11,867 nt of DNA from JBHHYR01 sp046757585 (GTDB taxonomy: Bacteria; Desulfobacterota; Binatia; HRBIN30), in the NCBI GenBank assembly GCA_046757585.1, contig JBHHYR010000122.1:1-11867 (forward strand), in the 5' to 3' direction. Both the position numbers and the translations under genes were made by a program. Below are positions 5,940-11,867 of the stretch, piece after piece (the stretch's first letter is position 1; each line of letters opens with the position of its first letter). Below the pieces are notes generated by a model that worked only from the letters and a program-made list of their open reading frames with translations, made no database searches and was not told the DNA's origin.

Positions 5940-6592
5940 GAAGTCCCCTCTCCCTCATGGTGCACCAGCAGTTTCTGCACGAGGCTGATGATGTGGGCGC
6001 GGACACGCTGGCGTACCCCTGGCGTGTAGACGCTCCCACCCAGGAGGCTGGTGAAGTGGCGGCTGTCGAGCAGGAAGAGCAACAGCACGCTGTGGACACT
6101 GAACATGAATAGCTGGGAGTCCAGTTGCTTGAGTCTGTCCCCGTTGAGTTCCTTCGTCCAGCTCGCGAAGAGCCGCCAAGCGGGCACCAGGATGTTCCCT
6201 TCGATGTCCACGTCGCTCTGCTCGTCCTCCAGGAGACGGCGCACCAGGAGTTTGGGGACGTTGGGGTGGTCCGCGAAGAAGTCGAACAGCGTACCCATGG
6301 CTTCCTCGATCACCTGTCGGCCGGGCGTGACCTCGTCGGCTCGCGCGGGGATCGAGCGCCGCACCAGATCGAGGATGCGGTCGTAGATACTTTGGAACAC
6401 CGCGAAATAGAGCGTTTCCTTTGATTCCCAGTGATAATGCAGGCTGGAAATGTTCACGCGTGCCCTGGTAGCAATCTCGCGTGTGGATGCCCCTGCGAAG
6501 CCCTTGGTAGCAAACACTTCCTCAGCGGCCGCGAGGATCCGAGCCTTTGTCGAGGCCGGAGCCTCGCGTGCCTTGTCGAGCGCAGAGCGCAT
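5936..6592 (-). CDS. TetR/AcrR-family transcriptional regulator
   Basis: A 218-residue one-domain repressor type. The N-terminal helix-turn-helix spans about residues 15-62: KARILAAAEEVFATKGFAGA, then STREIATRARVNISSLHYH and WESKETLYFAVF, which is the classical TetR sequence with the recognition helix around 46-54. The rest is an all-helical ligand and dimer domain with a hydrophobic FMFSVHSVLLLFLLDS helix and is unlike any family I can name. It is the first gene of the operon with the dehydrogenase (ATGA overlap) and the FGGY kinase, so it likely represses its own operon and responds to its substrate or a product. A palindrome at 6600-6619 just before its start is the likely operator. It has only a weak ribosome binding site. 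Confidence 0.92.
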   Translation of the reverse strand: MRSALDKAREAPASTKARILAAAEEVFATKGFAGASTREIATRARVNISSLHYHWESKETLYFAVFQSIYDRILDLVRRSIPARADEVTPGRQVIEEAMGTLFDFFADHPNVPKLLVRRLLEDEQSDVDIEGNILVPAWRLFASWTKELNGDRLKQLDSQLFMFSVHSVLLLFLLDSRHFTSLLGGSVYTPGVRQRVRAHIISLVQKLLVHHEGEGTS

Positions 6593-6599
6593 TGCCGTG

Positions 6600-6619
6600 A
6601 TTTAATCAATTGATCCAAT
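6600..6619. promoter_or_regulatory. Candidate TetR operator palindrome
   Basis: ATTTAATCAATTGATCCAAT is a 20-base imperfect palindrome: the inner ATCAATTGAT is perfect and three of five outer pairs match. It is an AT-rich island in GC-rich DNA, starts eight bases upstream of the tetR ATG and covers the predicted start of its transcript. The match to this regulator is inferred from position. Confidence 0.5.
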
Positions 6620-6622
6620 GTC

Positions 6623-6652
6623 CTCTTAGGGGAGGCACGACGCGGTTGTCAA
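6623..6652 (-). promoter_or_regulatory. Promoter of the tetR-dehydrogenase-kinase operon
   Basis: On the minus strand TTGACA (6652-6647) is an exact -35 box, followed after 18 bases by TAAGAG (6628-6623), a poor -10 with T, A and the fifth-position A conserved. Transcription would start near 6616, within the palindrome at 6600-6619. The weak -10 makes this tentative. Confidence 0.4.
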
Positions 6653-6674
6653 GAAAACGCTTGGAACTTATGCT
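6646..6674 (+). promoter_or_regulatory. Promoter of the L,D-transpeptidase gene
   Basis: TTGTCA at 6646-6651 and TATGCT at 6669-6674 are separated by the ideal 17 bases. The -35 box overlaps the opposite-strand TTGACA, so the two promoters share DNA. The expected start of transcription falls at about 6680-6682, on or next to the first ATG of the gene. Confidence 0.55.
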
Positions 6675-6680
6675 TGCAAA

Positions 6681-7283
6681 ATGATGAGCCGGACCCATGG
6701 GTACGGGGTACGATGCCTGGGGGTAGGGGCGGCGCTGGCCATCGCGGCGCTGTCCGGCTGCCTCACTTCCCAAGGCCCGGCCCCACAGCTTGTCGGTGCT
6801 GTCGCTCTGGCCCCCGCTGCCCAGGTCGACACCGAGCCTGAACGGTGGATATTGGTGCGCAAGACGCAGCGGACTCTGTCGCTGTACGAGGGAAAGCGTG
6901 TGCTCAAGACGTACCCCGTCGTCCTGGGCAGGGATCCGGTGTGGGCGAAGCTGTATGAAGGTGATCACCGCACACCGGAAGGCGAGTATCACATCGTCAA
7001 AAAGTATTTTCACCCGTTCTGGGAGCGCTTCATGCTGCTCGATTATCCGACGCCTTTCAACGAGACGATTTACGGCTGGAGCCGCCGCAATGGATTGCTG
7101 CCGGTACGCGGCTCTGGCGTGCCAGACATCGGGGGGGCCATCGGCATACATGGCACGGCAGATGATGGCCTGAACCGCCGCGGGATCAACTGGACGGAGG
7201 GATGCATTTCCCTGCTCAGTCATGACGTGGATGAACTGTACGATCTGGTACCGGTTGGGACACGAGTCGTGATAGGGCGATGA
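6681..7283 (+). CDS. L,D-transpeptidase (YkuD domain) lipoprotein
   Basis: A 200-residue cell-wall enzyme that forms or remodels peptidoglycan cross-links, or attaches proteins, through a catalytic cysteine. The N-terminus is a lipoprotein signal: basic start, hydrophobic VGAALAIAAL, then lipobox LSGC with Cys27 as the lipidated residue, which predicts membrane anchoring in the periplasm. The YkuD domain starts near residue 55 (WILVRKTQRTLSLYEGKR), has the RTPEGEYHI turn (97-105), and ends with the active site: His157 in AIGIHGTAD and Cys175 in WTEGCISL, matching HxxG...(S/T)xGC(I/V)S. Arg at the second position after Cys in many family members is replaced here by Ser. Starts at 6681 and 6684 are adjacent ATGs; no Shine-Dalgarno is visible. 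Divergent from the tetR operon and head of the forward gene row. Confidence 0.92.
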   Translation: MMSRTHGYGVRCLGVGAALAIAALSGCLTSQGPAPQLVGAVALAPAAQVDTEPERWILVRKTQRTLSLYEGKRVLKTYPVVLGRDPVWAKLYEGDHRTPEGEYHIVKKYFHPFWERFMLLDYPTPFNETIYGWSRRNGLLPVRGSGVPDIGGAIGIHGTADDGLNRRGINWTEGCISLLSHDVDELYDLVPVGTRVVIGR

Positions 7284-7295
7284 GGCCCGCTTGGA

Positions 7296-7427
7296 ATGCG
7301 AAGACACAGGGACGACGAAAGGACGTGGGACGGCCAGGAGGGTGAGGACGATGAGAGCGACGACGATTCCGGTGATGACAGAGAAGACGCGGATATGACG
7401 GTGATGGGTGGGTGGCGGTGCCGCTGA
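7296..7427 (+). CDS. Doubtful acidic small ORF between ldt and dtd
   Basis: The 160-base gap between the transpeptidase and dtd holds an ATG at 7296 opening 43 codons with many Asp and Glu (EGEDDESDDDSGDDREDAD) and a TGA at 7425-7427. No Shine-Dalgarno is properly placed. On the opposite strand the same bases encode a hydrophobic stretch (VITGIVVALIVLTLLAV) but with no start codon. One frame may be real, or both may be by-products of repeated GAC/GAT/GAG triplets. No function can be given. Confidence 0.13.
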   Translation: MRRHRDDERTWDGQEGEDDESDDDSGDDREDADMTVMGGWRCR

Positions 7428-7443
7428 CTCGATCCCCAGGTAT

Positions 7444-7890
7444 ATGCGAGCCGTGATTCAGCGCGTCTCCACAGCGCGCGTGATAGTCGGCAGCCAGTTG
7501 GTGAGTGCAGTCGGTCCCGGCTTGCTCGTTCTGCTCGGGATAGCCGTTGAAGACGGGGAGGAGCAGGCGGACTGGTTGCTGGACAAGCTGCTCGACCTGC
7601 GCATCTTCGAAAATGAGCATGGAAAGTTTGACAAGTCGCTTCTCGACGTCCGGGGCGATTTGCTGGTCGTGTCGCAGTTTACTCTACTGGCTGACATGCG
7701 CAGAGGCCGGCGGCCATCGTTTGCGGGGGCGGCGCCGCCGGAACGGGCGGGTCCGCTGTACGAACATTTCGTCGCGCGCGCACGGGCGCGGGGCATAACG
7801 GTCGGCACAGGCAAGTTCGGCGCACGCATGAGCGTTGCGCTGACAAACGACGGTCCAGTGACGATCGTTCTGGATACCCGGGGCCGGTGA
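7444..7890 (+). CDS. dtd: D-aminoacyl-tRNA deacylase
   Basis: DTD hydrolyses D-amino acids, and glycine from tRNA-Ala, off mischarged tRNAs in the cytoplasm. The 148-residue length is standard. Both family motifs are present: SQFTLLADMRRGRRPSF (77-93), where SQFTL forms the chirality pocket, and NDGPVT (135-140), the Gly-cisPro loop that excludes L-amino acids. The N-terminus MRAVIQRVSTARV matches the family start, so ATG 7444 is chosen over the longer in-frame extension to 7408. The upstream CCCAGG is a modest ribosome binding site. Next gene follows after 16 bases, so cotranscription with the DUF1285-like gene and trmL is likely. Confidence 0.95.
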   Translation: MRAVIQRVSTARVIVGSQLVSAVGPGLLVLLGIAVEDGEEQADWLLDKLLDLRIFENEHGKFDKSLLDVRGDLLVVSQFTLLADMRRGRRPSFAGAAPPERAGPLYEHFVARARARGITVGTGKFGARMSVALTNDGPVTIVLDTRGR

Positions 7891-7906
7891 GCAGACAGAG
7901 GTCGTC

Positions 7907-8371
7907 ATGCCGGGCGCAGGGTTTTACAGCATCCACACCTCGAAGCTGGCATTCCGGAGCGACGGGCGGTGGTATGCGGACGGGGAGCCCGTGACACATG
8001 AGGGGGTCGCGCGTCTCTTTAGCCGTCATGTGCGGCGCAAAGCGTCCGGCGGGTACGAAATCTGGATCGACGAGCGGTACCACGCCGACGTCGCAATCGA
8101 AGACACGCCCTTCGTCGTCACGGCGGTTGATGGCAACGCCACGGCTGGTCTTTCGGTGCAGCTGAACGATGGTACCACCGAGTTGCTGGACCCGGCCAGT
8201 CTGCACGTGGGCGACGGCAACGTGGTGTACTGTCGCGTCAAGAACGGCGGCGAGGGTGCCCGTCTTCTGCGTCCCGCATACTATCAACTTGCAAGGTTCA
8301 TCGAGGAAACCGCCCCTGGTCGGTTTCAACTTCGCTGTGGCGGCGCGATCTATCCCATCACCACGGTGTGA
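7907..8371 (+). CDS. DUF1285-like conserved protein
   Basis: A 154-residue soluble protein without signal or membrane segment. The pattern DGRWYADGEPVTHEGVARLF (19-38), YEIWIDERYHADVAIEDTPF (50-69), and near the end YYQLARFIEE...GRFQLRCGGAIYPI closely follows DUF1285-type proteins, which carry an N-terminal small beta domain and a second beta barrel; no biochemical role is established for that family. The assignment is from memory of the motif order. AGAGGT four bases before the ATG is a clear ribosome binding site. It sits in a tight run, 16 bases after dtd and 10 bases before trmL, which hints at a link with tRNA processing or translation quality, though small-gene clustering could be incidental. 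Confidence 0.82.
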   Translation: MPGAGFYSIHTSKLAFRSDGRWYADGEPVTHEGVARLFSRHVRRKASGGYEIWIDERYHADVAIEDTPFVVTAVDGNATAGLSVQLNDGTTELLDPASLHVGDGNVVYCRVKNGGEGARLLRPAYYQLARFIEETAPGRFQLRCGGAIYPITTV

Positions 8372-8381
8372 AATCGCATCA

Positions 8382-8837
8382 GTGCTGCACGTCGTCTTGG
8401 TCACGCCGGAAATTCCACCCAACACCGGCAACATTGCCCGACTGTGCGTCGCGACTCGCTCGCGTCTGCACCTCATCCGACCCCTCGGATTTTCCCTCGA
8501 TGACCGCTCTCTCAAGCGTGCCGGCCTGGACTACTGGCGATATGTTGACGTGCACGTGTACCAGGACTGGCCACAGTTCCACCAGCGGTGTCATGGTGCG
8601 CGAATGCACTTCTTCTCGGCCCACGCCAGGCGAAGCTATCTTGCCGCGTGCTACGCGCCAGGCGATTACCTGGTGTTTGGGCGTGAGACGACGGGGCTCC
8701 CGCCCGCCCTGCTGGCCGCACATGACAACGCGACGTACGCGATTCCGATGCCTGACCCACACGTCCGGAGCCTCAACCTTTCCAACGCTGTTTCGATTGT
8801 CGTCTACGAAGCACTGCGGCAACTCACTAGTGTGTGA
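8382..8837 (+). CDS. trmL: tRNA (cytidine/uridine-34-2'-O)-methyltransferase TrmL
   Basis: TrmL methylates the ribose of the wobble base 34 in tRNA-Leu using S-adenosylmethionine, acting as a SPOUT/SpoU-class knotted dimer. Motif 1 is PEIPPNTGNIARLC (9-22), motif 2 YLVFGRETTGLPP (96-108) and motif 3 IPMPDPHVRSLNLSNAVSIV (121-140), followed by YEALRQ. PDPHVRSLNLSNA contains the conserved Arg129 and Asn residues of the SAM knot. The 151-residue length from GTG 8382 fits the family (about 155), and VLHVVLVTPEIPPNTG is the usual start; the frame is open further upstream, but that overlaps the DUF1285-like gene and is not family-like. No good Shine-Dalgarno precedes GTG, so translation may couple to the gene upstream. 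Confidence 0.93.
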   Translation: MLHVVLVTPEIPPNTGNIARLCVATRSRLHLIRPLGFSLDDRSLKRAGLDYWRYVDVHVYQDWPQFHQRCHGARMHFFSAHARRSYLAACYAPGDYLVFGRETTGLPPALLAAHDNATYAIPMPDPHVRSLNLSNAVSIVVYEALRQLTSV

Positions 8838-8899
8838 TAGGTACTCGATGTGTACCGTGACAAGTCAGCCGGGTTCGACGCTTGACCCAAGGGAGACGC

Positions 8900-9970
8900 A
8901 TGATTCACACGGTGCATGACCAGGTCCTGCGTTTCATCAATGATCGCGCGACCGCCGCCTTCGAGTCACTCGCGTTGGCGGTGTTCGCGCATCAATTCGA
9001 GTCCATCCCGGTGTACCGACGCTTCTGCGAGCAACGTGGTCAGACACCGTCGACGGTCCACGATTGGCGCGAAATTCCACCAGTGCCGACGCTGGCTTTC
9101 AAGCATCTGGAGCTCCGCTGTGGACCGAGTGAACGGACGTTTGTGACGACGGGTACCACGCAAGGCACCGAGCATCGGGGTCGCCATGCCATGCCGGATT
9201 TGCGGCTGTATCACGCGGCCGCCGTCGCCGGCTTGAAGGAGTTTGTCTTCCCTGATGTCGATGCGATCCGCATTCTGTCGCTGATTCCTTCCGCGGCAGC
9301 CCGGCCCGAATCCTCGCTGGGGCAAATGGTGGACTGGGCGGTGGAGGATTTCGGATGCGCGGGCAGTGGGTTCTACGCGGAGGCTGCGCAAGTCGACGTC
9401 ACGGGCTTCATCGAAGCGCTCCGATGCAGCGAGCGCGAGGGTACCCCCGTCTGCATCATGACGACCACGGGCACGCTGTTGGGTTTTCTCCATCGTTCCC
9501 GCGAAGCAGGATGGTCATTTCGCCTGCCGCACGGGAGCCGCCTGATGGATTCCGGCGGGAGCAAAGGCGGCCCGCGGCCGATGTCGCGCAACGGCCTGAT
9601 GCAGGCGGTTTGGAGCATCCTTGCGATCCCGAGCTACTTCGTCGTCAATGAGTACGGCATGACTGAGCTGTCATCGCAATACTACGACAACGTCATTCGC
9701 GACCGCTACCGGGGCTACCCGAGTCACCGTGCCAAGGTGGGGCCGCACTGGCTGCGCCCTATCATCGTCGATCCGGCGACGCTGTGCGAGGTGCTGCCGG
9801 GCACGCGCGGGCTCTTGACACACGTTGACCTGGCCAACGCCGGGACCGCTGTCGCCGTGCTCACCGAGGACGTGGGCTGCGCGAGCAGGGATGGGTTGGA
9901 GCTGATTGGCCGCGCGAAGGGTGCCGAGGCCCGCGGGTGCTCGTTGGCCCTGGCCGACTTCGCTACCTGA
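8900..9970 (+). CDS. LuxE-like acyl-protein synthetase (PF04443-type)
   Basis: A 356-residue relative of LuxE, the subunit that activates a carboxylic acid as acyl-AMP and moves it to a cysteine before reduction. Visible features: RTFVTTGTTQGTEHRGRH (79-96), the Ser/Thr/Gly-rich ATP loop; VNEYGMTELSSQYY (249-262), the YGMTE adenylation signature shared with ANL enzymes; and the closing GRAKGAEARGCSLAL with Cys347, nine residues from the end, the likely acyl-carrying cysteine as in LuxE. AAGGGAG four bases upstream fixes ATG 8900 over an in-frame TTG at 8882. It opens a trio with the LuxC-like reductase (72 bases later) and the aminotransferase. No luciferase gene is present, so the acid substrate is not necessarily a fatty acid for light emission. 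It starts 62 bases behind trmL, with no clear promoter. Confidence 0.9.
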   Translation: MIHTVHDQVLRFINDRATAAFESLALAVFAHQFESIPVYRRFCEQRGQTPSTVHDWREIPPVPTLAFKHLELRCGPSERTFVTTGTTQGTEHRGRHAMPDLRLYHAAAVAGLKEFVFPDVDAIRILSLIPSAAARPESSLGQMVDWAVEDFGCAGSGFYAEAAQVDVTGFIEALRCSEREGTPVCIMTTTGTLLGFLHRSREAGWSFRLPHGSRLMDSGGSKGGPRPMSRNGLMQAVWSILAIPSYFVVNEYGMTELSSQYYDNVIRDRYRGYPSHRAKVGPHWLRPIIVDPATLCEVLPGTRGLLTHVDLANAGTAVAVLTEDVGCASRDGLELIGRAKGAEARGCSLALADFAT

Positions 9971-9978
9971 GGGAGGAG

Positions 9979-10021
9979 CCGGGCCTGGCGCCCTGCAGCA
10001 GCACAAGTTGGCGGGCCCCGG
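9979..10021 (+). other. Hairpin in the LuxE-like/LuxC-like gap
   Basis: CCGGGCC at 9979-9985 can pair with GGCCCCGG at 10014-10021 with one bulged C and a loop of about 28 bases. It ends just before the AAGAGG at 10022-10027 and the LuxC-like start. It could adjust translation of the reductase, but the loop is large and the GC-rich pairing may be incidental. Confidence 0.25.
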
Positions 10022-10042
10022 AAGAGGCGGTATGGTGCGCAT

Positions 10043-11449
10043 GTGAACGTTCGCAGCTATCGTCTCCCGGGCCTCGCGGAGCCTACCGTGGTGACGGTTC
10101 GGCACGCCTGCGGTGCAGCTGCGGTCGAACTGCCTCAACTGACGCCGGCGCAGCTGCGCAGCGCGATCGACAGGGCCACACGCGCGGTGAACCAGGGGCG
10201 GCCCCGTTCCGTTGGCGGCCTGTTGGCGACGCTCGATCGCGTCATCGGTAATTGGTTGCGTCCCGACTATCATCTGCGGCAACTCGCCGAGCAGGTACTT
10301 CCGGAGGCGACCGGATTCTCGCCGACAACCGTCCGTCACGGTTTGCCGCTCCTGCTGGCGCCCCTGCGGGGTGAAGCGCTTGGCGCGCTCCTGGATCACG
10401 AGCTGGGTAACCGCCTAGTACTCGACCGCTGGCACCGGGGCCGGCGTGCGGTGGGCCCATCCCTGATCACCCACATCTTGCCCGGGAACATTCCTGGCCT
10501 GGCAGCGGCACCGATACTGCTGTCGCTTGCGGTCAAGTCGGCCGTCCTGGTCAAGCCGGCTGCGGGCGACCCAATCTTTCCCGTCTTGTTTGCCGCGTCG
10601 ATCAGAGAAGTGGATGACGAGCTTGCCCAGCGCCTCATCGTGGCCTGCTGGCGCGGAGGCGACGAGGCGCTGGAGCGTGTGGCCTTCACGCAGTCGGACG
10701 TTGTCGTGGCTGGGGGGTCAGATGGGGCGATTGCAGCAATCGCGGCGCGTGTACCCGGTCGCTTCATCGGCCACGGCCACAAGGTCAGCTTCGCTGCGAT
10801 TGGCAAAGAGCGCCTCTCCGACCGTGCGGCGGGCCGGGCGCTGGCCCGCCGGCTGGCATACGACGTGTCTTTGTGGGACCAGCAGGGGTGTTTGTCCCCC
10901 CAACTGTGCTATGTGGAATCAAACGGGGTGGTGACCCCAGCGGAATTCGGGGACCTTCTCGCGCAGGCGTTGTCGTACTACGCTCGGCTGTTCCCTCCGA
11001 AACGCCTGACCTTCGACGAGCAGGTGCAGGTGCTGCGTTTTCGGCAAGACGCCGAGTGGCGCCGGGTGCAGGGTGACCCGGTCAAGATACTTGCGAGTCC
11101 CCACTCGGCATGTTGGACCGTGAGTGTCGAACACGACCCCGATTTCAAGCCGACCTGCCTCAACCGCTGCATCCGCCTGAAGGCGGTCCCGAGCCTGTCG
11201 GAATTACAGCCGGCCTTGGCTGCGCACCGGCCTCATCTCGAGGCAGCCGGCCTTGCGGTCTCTTCGAACAGGCTCGTCGATCTGACCGAGATGTTCGGCG
11301 GGTGCGGCGTACATCGGATCTGTCCCCTGGGGAGCATGCAGACGCCGATGTTGTCTTGGCGACAAGGCGGCCGGCCACGGGTGGCCGATTGGGTCGAGTG
11401 GCTGGTGCGGGAAGAGCAGCAGGGGGCGAAAGTGCCGTGCGGAGCATGA
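10043..11449 (+). CDS. LuxC-like acyl-CoA/acyl-protein reductase (PF05893-type)
   Basis: A 468-residue aldehyde-dehydrogenase-superfamily enzyme of the LuxC group, reducing an acyl thioester to an aldehyde with NADPH. The nucleotide-binding region is LPGNIPGLAAAPILLSLAVK (146-165) with SAVLVKPAAGDP; VVVAGGSDG and GHGHKVSFA follow. The catalytic nucleophile is Cys283 in WDQQGCLSPQLCYVE, the LuxC/ALDH signature position, and the C-terminal EMFGGCGVHRICPLGSMQTP is typical of this family. GTG 10043 is the first start in frame; AAGAGG at 10022-10027 lies 15 bases before it, far for a ribosome binding site, and a four-codon ORF (ATG 10032, TGA 10044-10046) ends across the GTG, which could allow re-initiation. 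GTG 10091 is an alternative. It probably receives the acyl group from the LuxE-like protein. Its TGA overlaps the next ATG. Confidence 0.9.
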   Translation: MNVRSYRLPGLAEPTVVTVRHACGAAAVELPQLTPAQLRSAIDRATRAVNQGRPRSVGGLLATLDRVIGNWLRPDYHLRQLAEQVLPEATGFSPTTVRHGLPLLLAPLRGEALGALLDHELGNRLVLDRWHRGRRAVGPSLITHILPGNIPGLAAAPILLSLAVKSAVLVKPAAGDPIFPVLFAASIREVDDELAQRLIVACWRGGDEALERVAFTQSDVVVAGGSDGAIAAIAARVPGRFIGHGHKVSFAAIGKERLSDRAAGRALARRLAYDVSLWDQQGCLSPQLCYVESNGVVTPAEFGDLLAQALSYYARLFPPKRLTFDEQVQVLRFRQDAEWRRVQGDPVKILASPHSACWTVSVEHDPDFKPTCLNRCIRLKAVPSLSELQPALAAHRPHLEAAGLAVSSNRLVDLTEMFGGCGVHRICPLGSMQTPMLSWRQGGRPRVADWVEWLVREEQQGAKVPCGA

Positions 11450-11867
11450 GGCAAGGGCAGGGCACGTTCACCGGGGCGTTTTTTCGCCACGTGTGCCAGA
11501 CATCCACGCAGCCGCTCGGTATCGTGGTTGCGAAGGCACGCGGCACGAAGATCTGGGACGTTGACGGCCGCGAGTACCTCGACCTCTTGTCCGGGATGGG
11601 CGTCGCAAACGTCGGCCACGCGCATCCGGAGGTGGTGCAGGCAATCCATGAGCAGAGCCGGCGCTACTTGCACACGTCAGTGTACGGGGAGATGGCGCAG
11701 CAACCGCAGGTCCTCCTGGCGCGCCGGCTGGCTCGGCTCGTGTCGAGTGACTCGTCGCCTGGTGGTCTGTCAGTGACCTACTTCGTCAACAGTGGTACGG
11801 AAGCGGTGGAAGGTGCGCTGAAAGTGGCACGCAAGTTCACTGGACGTTCGCGCCTGGTTGCCTTCGA
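11446..11867 (+). CDS. Class III aminotransferase, N-terminal part cut by window edge
   Basis: The first 140 residues of a fold-type I PLP aminotransferase of the acetylornithine/omega-amino group. FFRHVCQTSTQPLGIVVAKA, WDVDGREYLDLLSGMGVANV and GHAHPEVVQAIHEQ follow the standard N-terminal order, and VTYFVNSGTEAVEGALKVAR contains the SGT phosphate-binding turn. The PLP lysine lies beyond the window. It starts at ATG 11446, inside the LuxC-like stop (ATGA), so translation is coupled and the three proteins are likely made together. Class III members transfer amino groups to aldehydes or ketones, so here it may aminate the aldehyde made by the reductase; that is inferred from order only. The donor and acceptor cannot be read from the fragment. 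Confidence 0.88.
   Translation, partial: MRQGQGTFTGAFFRHVCQTSTQPLGIVVAKARGTKIWDVDGREYLDLLSGMGVANVGHAHPEVVQAIHEQSRRYLHTSVYGEMAQQPQVLLARRLARLVSSDSSPGGLSVTYFVNSGTEAVEGALKVARKFTGRSRLVAF

Noticed and set aside
7216..7620. Minus-strand ORF across the ldt/dtd junction
   Set aside because: It is antisense to two well-supported genes, has no recognisable motif and no ribosome binding site.
8169..8381. Upstream extension of the TrmL reading frame
   Set aside because: It overlaps the DUF1285-like gene in another frame and its translation does not look like TrmL, whose family start matches GTG 8382.

Overview
The window reads as chromosomal DNA of a Gram-negative bacterium of moderately high GC, most likely an uncultured, metagenome-derived lineage. 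The Gram-negative call rests on a lipobox-bearing L,D-transpeptidase, an AnmK-type muropeptide recycling kinase, TrmL and a DUF1285-like protein. A deltaproteobacterial or Binatota-like affiliation is only a guess from gene style. There are no rRNA, tRNA, CRISPR, transposase or phage genes.

Layout. (a) 1-360 (-): the cut-off, very GC-rich end of a protein that looks like a beta-propeller or secreted repeat protein, with no convincing start. (b) 589-941 (+): a compact unit with an AT-rich palindrome, an exact-consensus sigma70 promoter, a perfect Shine-Dalgarno, a 25-residue lysine-rich microprotein and a strong terminator. (c) 968-1774 (+): an alpha/beta hydrolase with Asp at the nucleophile position. 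(d) 1845-2018: a possible tiny transcript (26-codon ORF running into a hairpin). (e) 2037-3284 (+): anmK, convergent with the next block across a hairpin. (f) 6592-3334 (-): a TetR regulator, a D-2-hydroxyacid dehydrogenase (ATGA overlap with the regulator) and an FGGY sugar kinase, a small self-regulated carbohydrate catabolic operon. (g) 6593-6680: a divergent control region with overlapping -35 boxes and a palindromic operator candidate. (h) 6681-11867 (+): ldt lipoprotein, dtd, a DUF1285-like gene and trmL, then a LuxE-like acyl-protein synthetase, a LuxC-like acyl reductase and a class III aminotransferase cut by the right edge.

How they work together. The most interesting part is the last trio. 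LuxE and LuxC homologues normally activate a fatty acid and reduce it to an aldehyde. Here they are followed at once, with an ATGA overlap, by a PLP aminotransferase, and no luciferase gene is seen. The natural reading is a carboxylic acid to aldehyde to amine pathway; this is inference. The TetR/dehydrogenase/kinase operon probably handles an unidentified polyol, sugar or sugar acid. dtd and trmL are tRNA quality-control and modification genes. AnmK and the L,D-transpeptidase both act on the cell wall, but they belong to different transcription units.
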